DNA of 64,000 bases from positions 62,001 through 126,000 of the forward strand of contig JAJDDC010000096.1 in NCBI GenBank assembly GCA_029260515.1, in the 5' to 3' direction. The notes below the pieces were generated by a model. It was given only the letters and a program-made list of their open reading frames with translations, was not told where the DNA came from and ran no database searches. Source of the DNA: Phycisphaerales bacterium. GTDB lineage: Bacteria; Planctomycetota; Phycisphaerae; Phycisphaerales; UBA1924. This document shows positions 1-8,216 of this stretch, piece after piece. The position numbers and the translations under genes were made by a program. The first letter of the stretch is position 1; each line of letters starts with the position of its first letter.

Positions 1-1401
1 CAGCTCGAGTTGTACTGGTCCGACGAGTTCGATGGGGCCGTGCTTGATCTCGGGGTTTGGGAGCGCCAGGTCGGTGATGGTACGGCGTACGGCCTGCCGA
101 GCGGTTGGGGCAACAACGAACAGCAGTATTACACGCAGCTCTCGCTCAACTCGTATGTACAGGACGGCCTTCTGCACATCGTCACATACGATGTCCCGTT
201 CGCCGGCTTCGACTACTCATCCGCACGTATTCGCACCAAAGGCGCGTTCGAGTTCAGATACGGGAAAGTCGAGGCGCGGATCAAGCTCCCGAAGGGGGCC
301 GGTATGTGGCCAGCGTTCTGGATGCTGCCGACGGACTCGCCGTACGGCGGCTGGGCCGCCAACGGCGAGATCGATGTGATCGAGGCTGTAAATCAGATGA
401 CGACGATACACGGGACGATCCACTACGGGGGGTCGTTCCCCGACAACACAAGCGCCGGCGGGACCGTGGGCGGTGCTGATTACTCGCAGGATTTCCATGT
501 GTACGCGGTCGAGTGGGAGCCGGACCAGATCCGCTGGTCTGTTGACGGTCAGCCGTACAGAACGCTCTCGAACTCGGCGTGGAACAGCGCCTCGGCGCCC
601 TCGAACCCCCGTGCACCGTTCGATCAGCAGTTTCATCTGCTGCTGAACCTCGCAGTCGGCGGAAACTTCCCTGGAGATCCCAACGGTTCGACGGTCTTCC
701 CCCAGGAGTTGCTGGTGGACTGGGTTCGCGTGCACAGGCTTGCGCAAACCCCGTTCGCCGGCGCCGCCAGCCCGATCCCGGGACGGATCGAGGCCGAAGA
801 CTTCGACGAGGGCTGGCCCGGGGACGCGTACGTGGACTGCGACGCCGCGAACAACGGTGGCGCATACCGCCCCGATTCCGATGTTGATATCGAGCCTTGC
901 TCCGAGGGCGGATTTGACGTTGGATGGATGTGCCCCGGCGAATGGCTGGAGTACACGGTCGATGTCGCCACCGCGGGGACGTACGACCTCCTGGCTCGTG
1001 TCGCCTCGGAGGCATCCGGCGGTAGCTTGCGATTTGAGTTCGACGGCGCCGACGTGAGTGGGGCGATCGGTGTTCCGGCGACCGGCGGCTGGCAGACCTG
1101 GACGACCGTCCAGACCCGGGTTGAACTCGACGCCGGCGAGCAGGTCGTCCGTCTAGTCAATCTCGGGGGTGGTGGCGCGGAGTTCAACATCAACTGGTTC
1201 GAACTGGAGGCGGTGAGTCTGTCGTGCGGAGCGGCGGACCTTGCCGATCCGCTCGGCGTGCTCGACTTCAGCGATGTCACCGCCTTCCTCGTCGGCTTCG
1301 CAACAGCAGACCCCGCCGCGGACCTGGCTCCGCCTTCGGGAATCTATGATTTCTCGGACGTGGTCGCGTTCTTGGTGGCGTTCGGAAACGGATGCCCCTG
1401 A
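1..1401 (+). CDS. Secreted GH16 beta-glucanase with CBM6 and GC-type dockerin (5' partial)
   Basis: The reading frame is open from the first base, so the N-terminus, including any signal peptide, lies outside the window; 466 codons remain. Codons 1-245 are a glycoside hydrolase family 16 domain, which hydrolyses beta-1,3 or beta-1,3/1,4 glucans such as laminarin. The GH16 catalytic motif GEIDVIEA is seen with E123 (nucleophile), D125 and E128 (acid/base). Codons 255-400 look like a CBM6 carbohydrate-binding module, with RIEAEDF at its start and a WLEYTV strand. The last 60 residues are a duplicated dockerin-like unit with two DFSDV motifs, ending in GCP. That tail recurs on the products at 23869 and 40156. 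Family and domain order are clear. The exact glucan substrate cannot be read from the sequence. Confidence 0.9.
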   Translation, partial: QLELYWSDEFDGAVLDLGVWERQVGDGTAYGLPSGWGNNEQQYYTQLSLNSYVQDGLLHIVTYDVPFAGFDYSSARIRTKGAFEFRYGKVEARIKLPKGAGMWPAFWMLPTDSPYGGWAANGEIDVIEAVNQMTTIHGTIHYGGSFPDNTSAGGTVGGADYSQDFHVYAVEWEPDQIRWSVDGQPYRTLSNSAWNSASAPSNPRAPFDQQFHLLLNLAVGGNFPGDPNGSTVFPQELLVDWVRVHRLAQTPFAGAASPIPGRIEAEDFDEGWPGDAYVDCDAANNGGAYRPDSDVDIEPCSEGGFDVGWMCPGEWLEYTVDVATAGTYDLLARVASEASGGSLRFEFDGADVSGAIGVPATGGWQTWTTVQTRVELDAGEQVVRLVNLGGGGAEFNINWFELEAVSLSCGAADLADPLGVLDFSDVTAFLVGFATADPAADLAPPSGIYDFSDVVAFLVAFGNGCP

Positions 1402-2238
1402 CGCAACTCGAACGCACGACTGAGACACTCGAACACAGAACGCATCCTTGCTCCCGAGCACGCAAGTGGTCAAGTTGAAGGACTGGCTGTGCTTGATTGA
1501 TCTCGATCGCGATGACGGGAATCAAACCTGTGTGACATCAACGTGATCGAGTAATCAAGGGCGAGGCTACAGCATTACTCTCTGATCTCGCGGCAGCGGC
1601 TTGGGAGATCGCGGCGGCGCGGCAAACTGTGGCATAGGTGGCAGTGCCGGCAAGCTCGATCAGACCCAAACTGACCAAGCAAATGGAGTCGAATCGCCGT
1701 ACTCCAACTCAGCCTCGTGTGTGACGTGGGCCGACTCCGAGACTAACTCGCGGATTCGAGCCAGCGCCCGCCTGCTGCCACCCGGACCATCGCGGCGGTG
1801 TCGGAGGGCCGAGTTCATCCGAACGTTTTGGAAGATTCATCCTGAAGTGCTGGGAACGTGCCCTCGATCGAACGGTGCAGCACGCTCTGCCTCTTCGGAT
1901 TCGTCTCGCGGTGTCCTTCCGCTCCCGGGAACGGGCGAAAGCCGGTGTTGGCAATCAACGGGAGCCCGGCCTCTTGCCTCTCCACATGGATCACCACCGA
2001 TCGTGGAACTCCGTTACTACCGAACAAAGCACGCCCAAGCAAGTAACTGTTCCAGTATATGCCCGTGAAAACAGCGTAGTGCTATTTATTATTACGCATG
2101 TTGAACTGCATGCGCCGGAACTGTTACAATCCTTCTTCGCCAGATCCGCGGACCCTGCGCGCACGGAACGGACCGCTCGACTCGGGTACGTGGAGACGGG
2201 TTACCCACAGATTGTGACAGCCACAAGGAGACCGAGAG
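1402..2238. other. Gene-poor, less GC-rich intergenic stretch
   Basis: This 837-base stretch separates the GH16 gene from the PEP-CTERM gene. No frame shows the strong third-position G/C bias of the neighbouring genes, and the possible translations look like random, Arg/Ser-rich sequence. Its right end holds the promoter candidate listed at 2101-2130. It could hold decayed genes or a small RNA, but nothing in it supports a specific call. Confidence 0.5.
2101..2130 (+). promoter_or_regulatory. Sigma-70-like promoter for the PEP-CTERM gene
   Basis: TTGAAC at 2101-2106 and TACAAT at 2125-2130 are separated by 18 bases and sit in a locally AT-rich stretch about 110 bases before the ATG at 2239. 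Both hexamers are close to the TTGACA/TATAAT consensus. Transcription would start near 2137 and leave a leader of about 100 bases. The match is by eye only. Confidence 0.45.
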
Positions 2239-2859
2239 ATGATGACCAGCCGAATTACCGCTGCCGCCGTCGTACTCGCCCTGACAGCAGGGGCCGCCAC
2301 GAGTCTGGCCGGACTAGAACTCACAACGAACGGCGGTTTTGAGACAGGAGACACGACCGGGTGGTCGTATTTCCCGACCCCCGCGTCGACATTCATGGCG
2401 GATATCGATGCGTTCTCCGGGAGCTTCAGCGGACGCCTCGAGAATCTTACGGAGGGCAGCGCCGCCGTCATCAAGCAGGCCAACATCGGCATCGGTGACG
2501 TCAGCGCCGGCGACGAGGTCACCATCTCGTTCTGGGCCAAGGGCGCCAACGGCGTCGGCGGTGTCAACTTCGCCGAGTTCTTCTCTGAGATCGATGGTGG
2601 AGGGGTATCTGCTACCGAGATTCTCGGGGGAGCGCCGCTCTTCGTCACCGATCAGTGGGAGTTCTACTCGTTCACCACATTCGCCGGGCCTGACGTCAGC
2701 GGCGGCGTGACCCTGCAGCTCACCGCGACGACGGGCGCCGTCATCGGAAGCACCTCGCTCCTCTACGTCGACAATGTTTCGGTCTCCGTCGTTCCGACGC
2801 CCGCTTCGGCGGCGCTCCTCGGCCTCGGCGGCCTCGCGGCGATCCGTCGCCGTCGATAA
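2239..2859 (+). CDS. PEP-CTERM-type sorted protein with CBM4/9-like domain
   Basis: This 206-residue protein has a signal peptide (about residues 1-25, ending near SLA). A beta-rich body follows that opens with a TNGGFE motif, as in CBM4/9-like and related jelly-roll domains. The C-terminus has the sorting layout PTP, then a short hydrophobic helix (ALLGLGGLAAI), then RRRR. Proteins with such tails are exported and processed by exosortase/archaeosortase-type enzymes, and in this lineage the motif is often PTP rather than PEP. The start is supported by AAGGAGA just upstream. The gene stands alone between a good promoter candidate and a strong terminator. Its ligand is unknown; a carbohydrate or matrix role is inference. 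Confidence 0.75.
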   Translation: MMTSRITAAAVVLALTAGAATSLAGLELTTNGGFETGDTTGWSYFPTPASTFMADIDAFSGSFSGRLENLTEGSAAVIKQANIGIGDVSAGDEVTISFWAKGANGVGGVNFAEFFSEIDGGGVSATEILGGAPLFVTDQWEFYSFTTFAGPDVSGGVTLQLTATTGAVIGSTSLLYVDNVSVSVVPTPASAALLGLGGLAAIRRRR

Positions 2860-2887
2860 GCGGCTGGCGCTTTACCACAGACCCCAT

Positions 2888-2913
2888 GCGGCCGCGCCTG
2901 CGGCCGCTTTTTT
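2888..2913 (+). terminator. Intrinsic terminator after the PEP-CTERM gene
   Basis: Two copies of GCGGCCGC (2888-2895 and 2900-2907) form an 8-bp stem with a 4-base loop, followed directly by six T residues (2908-2913). It lies 28 bases after the stop codon, as expected for a rho-independent terminator. Confidence 0.85.
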
Positions 2914-3740
2914 CTGCGCAGCCTTGCCTTTTCTCCGGTTCACGTTCCGGCAATCATCGAGGGAGCCGGCAGCGACGCGATCGAGCGGTTCATCGAGTTC
3001 TTCGTTGTCACAATCAGGAATCGGTATTTCCCGAGGGACCGAGTGTTGTACGTGCCCGGCTTCCGCCAGGCCGCAGTCGCCATGTGCCGAGGCACATGCT
3101 TTCCAAGCTACGAACACAGATGCTCGCCCTATCCACCAACACCGGCCTTTTGCTGTTCGGCTACCCGTCTCCGAATCGTCTTACTGGCAAGCCATATTTG
3201 TTTCGGGCCTCTCATGCTTGAGCTATTCACCGCCTGCCTTTTCAAGTCAGCAGATCGCCGCAGTAGTCAGTCTTCGGGTACTCACGTCACCGTGAGCACG
3301 CTCCACACGTCAGCGAACGTTGCACGATGGCCGTAGCCACCTTGCCCCGCCGAGGGATTCGCGCCCATTCAGTTCTGTCGGCCTCATCGTGCTGGTACCT
3401 CCCAGCATCACGAGGTCTGTCAGCGTCGTCCCTCTTCCGCACGAAGGGCATCGGATCGAACTGGAGTACTTCTCTTCTCTCGAAGTTCTACTCTCCAGAG
3501 CCTCCGTTGAACCGGACAAGCGACTCTCATCGCATCCGGCTCGAAGGGATAGTCGCCCCGTCATTGCACGTGCTTGATTCCGCCAAGCCGTAGACAGTCC
3601 TGGCGACCCCGAAATGACGAAGAAATCTGCACTACATAACGGGGTGATCCTGCACGACAAACGACCATAAAACGACACGCCCGATGTAGCGCGTCAATCC
3701 TGACTGCCACGTAAGCAGTTGGTCATGAAGGATTTAGAAA
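2914..3740. other. Gene-poor intergenic stretch before tRNA-Gly
   Basis: This stretch of about 830 bases has lower GC than its surroundings and no frame with the coding bias of the neighbours. Open frames at 3310-3678 (minus) and 3320-3593 (plus) overlap each other. They match no family I recognise and have no convincing ribosome binding site, so none is called as a gene. Confidence 0.5.
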
Positions 3741-3813
3741 AGCGGGCGAACGGACTCGAACCGTCAACATTCAGCTTGGAAGGCTGACGCTCTACCAATT
3801 GAGCTACGCCCGC
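3741..3813 (-). tRNA. tRNA-Gly (anticodon TCC)
   Basis: Read on the minus strand, this is a full cloverleaf. It has a 7-bp acceptor stem GCGGGCG/CGCCCGC, a D-arm with AATTGGTA, an anticodon loop CTTCCAA (TCC), a T-loop TTCGAGT and a U discriminator as usual for tRNA-Gly. CCA is not encoded. Confidence 0.96.
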
Positions 3814-3825
3814 GATGGAATAAGT

Positions 3826-5514
3826 CTAGCTTGATCGCGGGTCAGCCGCGGCCAGTGTCGGCGCCGCCCCCAGGCGGATCGCACGGATCGCGAGGAACAT
3901 CGGGATCTCGGCGCGGGCGCGGTCTTCCTCTCCCGCGCGGGCGCCGGGCTCGCTGGTCCGGGCGCTGGCCCACTCCTCGACCGCGTCGATGACGAGCCCG
4001 GCCGACGCGATCGCGCCCGTGTACCCCCCGATCGGGCGGTGGTGCGTCGTCGTCGTCACCGGCGCCGCGCCGCCCGCGACCTGCCCCGGGTTCATGACCA
4101 CATCCGTCGCGTCGTCGGACAGGTACGCGTCCACCCGGCGGAACTGCACCTCGGTCCCGTCGAGCGGCGAGGTCGCCCAGCCCCAGTGCGTCCGACCGGG
4201 CGAGCGGAACGCCGGGTGCAGCACCACGATCACGACGCGCCCGCCCGGGCGGAGCATCTCCACGGCCGAGCGCAGAACCCCGTTCATGGGATCGATATTC
4301 ATCAGCGCGAGCACGCACGCCGCGGCGTCGAAGCCGCCGGGTTCGAGCCCGGCGCCCGCCATATCCCGCGCATCGCCGACAAGGTACTCGCTGCCTTCGG
4401 GCGACCCGGCACGCGCGGCCTCGATCAACGCCTCCGACGCGTCCAGCCCGACGTACGCGACGCCATCGTTCTTCGGCGCTTCGCGCAGCGCGCGCGCCAG
4501 GATGCCCTGGCCGCACGCGATATCCAGCAGTTTCTCGCCGGGCTGCATCGCCAGCAGGCGCAGCACGCCCGGCAGGATCGTCTCGGCGTGGTGGTCCGAG
4601 CCCCGGTCGGCAAGCAGTCTGTCGTACCACCCCGCGACGTGGTCCCACGAGGTCTCGCCCGCGGAGCGCCCCTGTGCGTCGGTCACGGGTGTGCGCACGC
4701 CCCGGGCCTCGACCTCGCGCCCGTCCACGATCGCGTCGAACTCGGGCGGCGCCGGCGAGCGGTAGCGGACCTGCTCGCTGGATTTGGGATGCTTGAACGT
4801 CAGATCGCTCAGGTGCAGGCACACGCGCCCGACGTCGGAGCGCCCCGAGGAGTAGGCGCGGTCGCCGACGACCGGGCGCCCGGACTCTGCCAGGTGCGCC
4901 CGGACCTGGTAGGGCACGTCGGTCTCGCACCGGGCCAGCAGCAGGCTTCCGCCGAGTCCCGCGCGGACGGTGCGCACGTGTGTGACCGTCGGGCGCCCGC
5001 GTGCGCCGGACGCCTTGGGCGCCTCGGAGGGCACGCTCTGGGCGACACCCCGAGGCGAGGGGGCGAGCATGCTCTGGATCGTCGTCGTCTCGGGCGGCGT
5101 CACGCCCGGCGCCGGCGGCTCGACCACCGCCAGGTACGAACGCCCGGCGCGCAGGGGCGCCAGCTCCATGCGGAGGAGGTTCGCGGCGCGGGGGTGCTTG
5201 GCGAGGACCACCAACCCCGAAGCGGCCTGGTCGGGCTCGTGGACAACGAACGGGCGCGCGTCATCGCGCGAGATCCGCATGTACCGCTCGACCATCCGCT
5301 CCAGCGACGCGCGGGCGCCCCGGCACCGGACGGGCAGGCCGGCGGGCTTGTCCACGACGATGAGCCACGCGTCCTCGTGCACGATCGGCACGTTGGCGGG
5401 CAGCGGCGCGGGCGCCGGCCCGCCCCGGGGCGGGCCCGCGCGGGGGGGGGATGGGCGGCGGGGGGGCGGCGGGCGCCCCCTGGGCTCGCGACGATCTGGT
5501 GGGCGTTGGTTCAC
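3826..5514 (-). CDS. RluA-family pseudouridine synthase fused to SAM methyltransferase
   Basis: This 562-residue protein has two enzymatic halves. After a Pro/Arg-rich, probably disordered leader (1-40), residues 43-260 are an RluA-type pseudouridine synthase: VDKPAGLPV, then the active-site region HEPDQAASG with Asp95, then RAHLAESG..VVGDRAY. The usual active-site motif is HRLD; here it reads HEPD, so the catalytic Asp is kept but the Arg and Leu are replaced. Residues 285-545 are a class I SAM-dependent methyltransferase with motif I DIACGQG (331-337) and an acidic VGLDAS strand. RluA enzymes isomerise uridine in rRNA or tRNA, and the methyltransferase target is unknown. The two halves may modify the same RNA. 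Its start overlaps the end of the upstream coaB-like gene by four bases (ATGA), so the two are probably co-translated. Confidence 0.82.
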   Translation of the reverse strand: MNQRPPDRREPRGRPPPPRRPSPPRAGPPRGGPAPAPLPANVPIVHEDAWLIVVDKPAGLPVRCRGARASLERMVERYMRISRDDARPFVVHEPDQAASGLVVLAKHPRAANLLRMELAPLRAGRSYLAVVEPPAPGVTPPETTTIQSMLAPSPRGVAQSVPSEAPKASGARGRPTVTHVRTVRAGLGGSLLLARCETDVPYQVRAHLAESGRPVVGDRAYSSGRSDVGRVCLHLSDLTFKHPKSSEQVRYRSPAPPEFDAIVDGREVEARGVRTPVTDAQGRSAGETSWDHVAGWYDRLLADRGSDHHAETILPGVLRLLAMQPGEKLLDIACGQGILARALREAPKNDGVAYVGLDASEALIEAARAGSPEGSEYLVGDARDMAGAGLEPGGFDAAACVLALMNIDPMNGVLRSAVEMLRPGGRVVIVVLHPAFRSPGRTHWGWATSPLDGTEVQFRRVDAYLSDDATDVVMNPGQVAGGAAPVTTTTHHRPIGGYTGAIASAGLVIDAVEEWASARTSEPGARAGEEDRARAEIPMFLAIRAIRLGAAPTLAAADPRSS

Positions 5515-6227
5515 GTGCCCGGATTGTTCGCGTGGTCCGGGGCGATTGCGCGGCGGAGGGTCTCGATCTCGTCGAGCAGGCGGGACGCGAACGCGGGCTT
5601 GCCCATCGGTGAGAGGGTTTCGACACGCGGCCCGCCCCCGCCTTCGGGCCAGAGGAGCGTCGCGTGCACATCCTGGGCGTCCATCGTCTCGAGGGGGTTG
5701 GCGACGAGCAGGTCAACCTTTTTGCGCACGAGCTTGGCGGATGCGGATCGGGCGAGGCGCTCGCGGGGCTCGAGCGCGAAGCCCACGAAGACCTGGTCCG
5801 GGCGTTTGCACGAGGCGGCGGAGGCGAGCAGGTCCGGGGTGGGCTCGAGTTCCAGCCGTAGCGTGTCCTCGCCCCGTGGAATCTTGCCCTGGGTGTGGCC
5901 CAGACGCTGGGCGGCGGTGGGGGCGGGGCGGTAGTCGGCGACCGCCGCGGCCATGACCAGTGCGTCGTGCTGCGGGGCGAGCGTGTCGAGCAGGTCGCCC
6001 AGCTCGGCGGTCGTCGTGAACCGATCGATCCGCACCCCGGGCTCGGCGGGCGAGAGGGGTGTCGGGCCCAGAAGCAGGCGGACGCGCCAACCTCGTCTTG
6101 CGGCCGCGTCGGCGATCGCGCACCCCATCCGCCCCGAAGAACGGTTGGCGATGTAGCGGACGGCGTCGATCGGCTCGTGGGTGGGGCCCGCGGTGACAAG
6201 CAGCGAGGGTGGGATCGTGGCGGGCAT
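5511..6227 (-). CDS. coaB: Phosphopantothenoylcysteine synthetase (CoaB domain only)
   Basis: The 238 residues match the CoaB half of the usual CoaBC protein, which joins 4'-phosphopantothenate and cysteine using CTP in coenzyme A synthesis. Visible motifs are TAGPTHEPID near the N-terminus, RSSGRMG (nucleotide-binding loop), AAVADY at 94-99, KIPRG at 115-119 in place of the usual KIKK, VGFALE at 148-153 and a Lys-rich segment KLVRKKVD. The CoaC decarboxylase domain is absent and is presumably encoded elsewhere. The gene is translationally coupled to the RluA-methyltransferase gene through an ATGA overlap. It is transcribed divergently from the pilus locus starting at 6471. Confidence 0.88.
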   Translation of the reverse strand: MPATIPPSLLVTAGPTHEPIDAVRYIANRSSGRMGCAIADAAARRGWRVRLLLGPTPLSPAEPGVRIDRFTTTAELGDLLDTLAPQHDALVMAAAVADYRPAPTAAQRLGHTQGKIPRGEDTLRLELEPTPDLLASAASCKRPDQVFVGFALEPRERLARSASAKLVRKKVDLLVANPLETMDAQDVHATLLWPEGGGGPRVETLSPMGKPAFASRLLDEIETLRRAIAPDHANNPGT

Positions 6228-6396
6228 ACAGGTAGGTATAGGTCGTGTGTTTCTCGACGCCGGTCGCGTGCGGACGGAACGGCGCGGGGGCGGGGGCCGT
6301 ATGATCGCGAGCCCCGGCGGCGGTGGGTTGCAGGGCGCGGCGGGCCGCGCTGTGTCGCGAGGCGTAGATTTGGGATCTGATCGGGGAGTCGTTCGC

Positions 6397-6402
6397 TATA
6401 GT
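6397..6402 (+). promoter_or_regulatory. Possible -10 box of pilus locus 1
   Basis: TATAGT lies 68 bases before the ATG at 6471 in the divergent intergenic region. No well-spaced -35 hexamer is visible, so this is only a candidate. Confidence 0.25.
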
Positions 6403-6470
6403 CTCCCGCCGCGCGGTGCGGTGGCGGGGCGTGGCGGGATGCTCGGCAGAGGCAGGATGCGGCAAGCTTC

Positions 6471-8198
6471 ATGGCACGATCACGCAAGAACCTTGGGCAG
6501 ATCCTCGCCGAGATGGGCGTGGTCGATCAGAAGCAGGCCGACCAGGTCGCCAAAGACGCGAAGGCTTCGGGCAAGCGGATCGGCGAGGCGTTGGTTGAGG
6601 CGGGGCTTGCGAGCGAGGAGCAGGTCGCCGAGGGCCTGGCCAAGCAGTTTGGGATGGAGTACGTGGACCTGGGGGCGCCGGGCGTCGGCGAGCAGATCGA
6701 CAAGAAGGCGCTCGACGAGAGCCTGATCCGCAAGTTCCACGTGCTGCCCATGGGCGTGAAGAACGGCAAGATGCGGCTTGTCATCCACGACCCGATGGAC
6801 CTGGACCTTCTCGACAACCTGCGGTTCCGGTTGAACACGGAGCTGGAACCGAGTATCGCCAGCCGCGCCCAGATCCGTCGGTTCATCGAGGGCGAGGTGA
6901 AGACCGAGCCCAAGATGGTGGAGGACGACGCGTCGCTGGTGACCGACTCGATCGACCGGACGATCGACCGTTCGGTGGATCGGTCGATGGACCGCTCGAT
7001 CGACGTCGCGAGCGAGGACGCGCCGGTCGTCAAGCTGTGCAACCGGATCCTGCACGAGGCGGTCAAGCGCCGGGCGAGCGACGTGCACGTCGAGCCGATG
7101 ACAGACCGGGTGCGTCTGCGGTACCGCATCGACGGTGTGTGCATCGAGCGGGACAACCTGCCCAAGCGGATGCAGAACTCGATGCTCTCGCGCGTGAAGC
7201 TGATGGCGGGTATGAACATCGCCGAGAAGCGGATCCCCCAGGACGGGCGGATCAAGCTCGAGGTGGATGGCACGCAGATCGACTTCCGTGTCAGCGCCTG
7301 CCCGGCGTACCACGGCGAGTCGGTCGTGCTGCGTATCCTCCGCCCCGACGCGGTGCGGATCGGCCTTGTCAACCTTGGCTTCGAGCCCGAGAACCTCGAG
7401 GTCTTCAACAAGATCATCCGGCGCCCGAACGGGATCTTCCTGGTGACCGGGCCCACGGGCTCGGGCAAGACGACGACGCTGTACTCGGCGCTGGACGTGC
7501 TGAACCGACCGGACCGCAAGATCATCACGGCCGAGGACCCGGTCGAGTACAACTTCGACGGCATCAACCAGTGCCAGGTCCGCGAGGGGATCGGGCTGAC
7601 GTTCCCGGCGATCCTGCGATCGATGCTCCGCCAGGCGCCCAACGTCATCCTGGTGGGCGAGATCCGCGACAAGGAAGTGGGCGAGATCGCGATCCAGGCT
7701 GCGCTGACCGGTCACCTCGTGTTCTCGACGCTGCACACGAACGACGCGCCCAGCGCGATCACGCGGTTGACGGACATGGGGATCAAGCCGTTCCTTGTCG
7801 CGTCGTCGATCCAGGCGGTGATGGCCCAGCGGCTGATCCGGGTGCTGCACAAGTCCAAGAAGCTGGCCGAGGAGAAGGACCTGGACCCGAAGTTCCTGAG
7901 CCTGATCGGGCTGTCGGTGAAGGACGCGCTGGGTCGGGTGTACAAGCCGGTGCCCTCGGACGAGGCTCCGGGCGGGTTCAAGGGGCGTCAGGCTATCTTC
8001 GAGATGATGCTGATGAACAACCAGATCCGTGAGCTGGCGTTCAACCGGGCTCAGGTCTCGGAGCTGCGCAAGGCGGCGCTGGCGTCGGGCATGCGTCCGC
8101 TGGTCGATGACGGGAAGATCAAGGTGCTCAAGGGCGTGACGACCCCCGAGGAGATCGCACGCGTGAGCCAGGTCGTGGACGATCAGTCCACCGCATAA
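6471..8198 (+). CDS. GspE/PilB-type assembly ATPase lacking the zinc motif
   Basis: This 575-residue cytoplasmic ATPase would power pseudopilin assembly. Residues 7-65 hold two MshEN-like repeats (N/RLG or RIG, then L..G, ending near Q or KQ), a fold that can bind cyclic-di-GMP. A linker at 161-178 is a short Ile/Val-Asp-Arg-Ser/Thr repeat. The core has the Walker A GPTGSGKT, an Asp-box region, Walker B ILVGEIRD and the His-box with TLHTND. The four-cysteine zinc-binding loop found in most GspE/PilB proteins, and in the two other copies in this window, is missing here. The gene heads the locus and is followed after 18 bases by pilT. Confidence 0.9.
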   Translation: MARSRKNLGQILAEMGVVDQKQADQVAKDAKASGKRIGEALVEAGLASEEQVAEGLAKQFGMEYVDLGAPGVGEQIDKKALDESLIRKFHVLPMGVKNGKMRLVIHDPMDLDLLDNLRFRLNTELEPSIASRAQIRRFIEGEVKTEPKMVEDDASLVTDSIDRTIDRSVDRSMDRSIDVASEDAPVVKLCNRILHEAVKRRASDVHVEPMTDRVRLRYRIDGVCIERDNLPKRMQNSMLSRVKLMAGMNIAEKRIPQDGRIKLEVDGTQIDFRVSACPAYHGESVVLRILRPDAVRIGLVNLGFEPENLEVFNKIIRRPNGIFLVTGPTGSGKTTTLYSALDVLNRPDRKIITAEDPVEYNFDGINQCQVREGIGLTFPAILRSMLRQAPNVILVGEIRDKEVGEIAIQAALTGHLVFSTLHTNDAPSAITRLTDMGIKPFLVASSIQAVMAQRLIRVLHKSKKLAEEKDLDPKFLSLIGLSVKDALGRVYKPVPSDEAPGGFKGRQAIFEMMLMNNQIRELAFNRAQVSELRKAALASGMRPLVDDGKIKVLKGVTTPEEIARVSQVVDDQSTA

Positions 8199-8216
8199 GC
8201 CGAGAGGGATCGCACG

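Noticed and set aside
1815-2042. Open frame of 75 codons on the minus strand, possible gene remnant
   Set aside because: The translation looks slightly less random than others but matches no family I know and has no context.
1601-2068. Open frame of about 155 codons on the plus strand
   Set aside because: It lacks G/C bias at third positions, has no ribosome binding site, and its translation looks random.
3310-3678. Overlapping open frames on both strands before tRNA-Gly
   Set aside because: They compete with each other, have no start signals and no recognisable motif.
4039-5934. Very long open frames opposite the RluA and CoaB genes
   Set aside because: High GC makes long antisense frames common; the minus-strand genes here have clear family motifs and the plus-strand frame is Arg/Ala-rich noise.
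6951-7004. Short tandem repeat, considered as a CRISPR-like or VNTR array
   Set aside because: It is an in-frame 12-base coding repeat in a protein linker, with no spacers.
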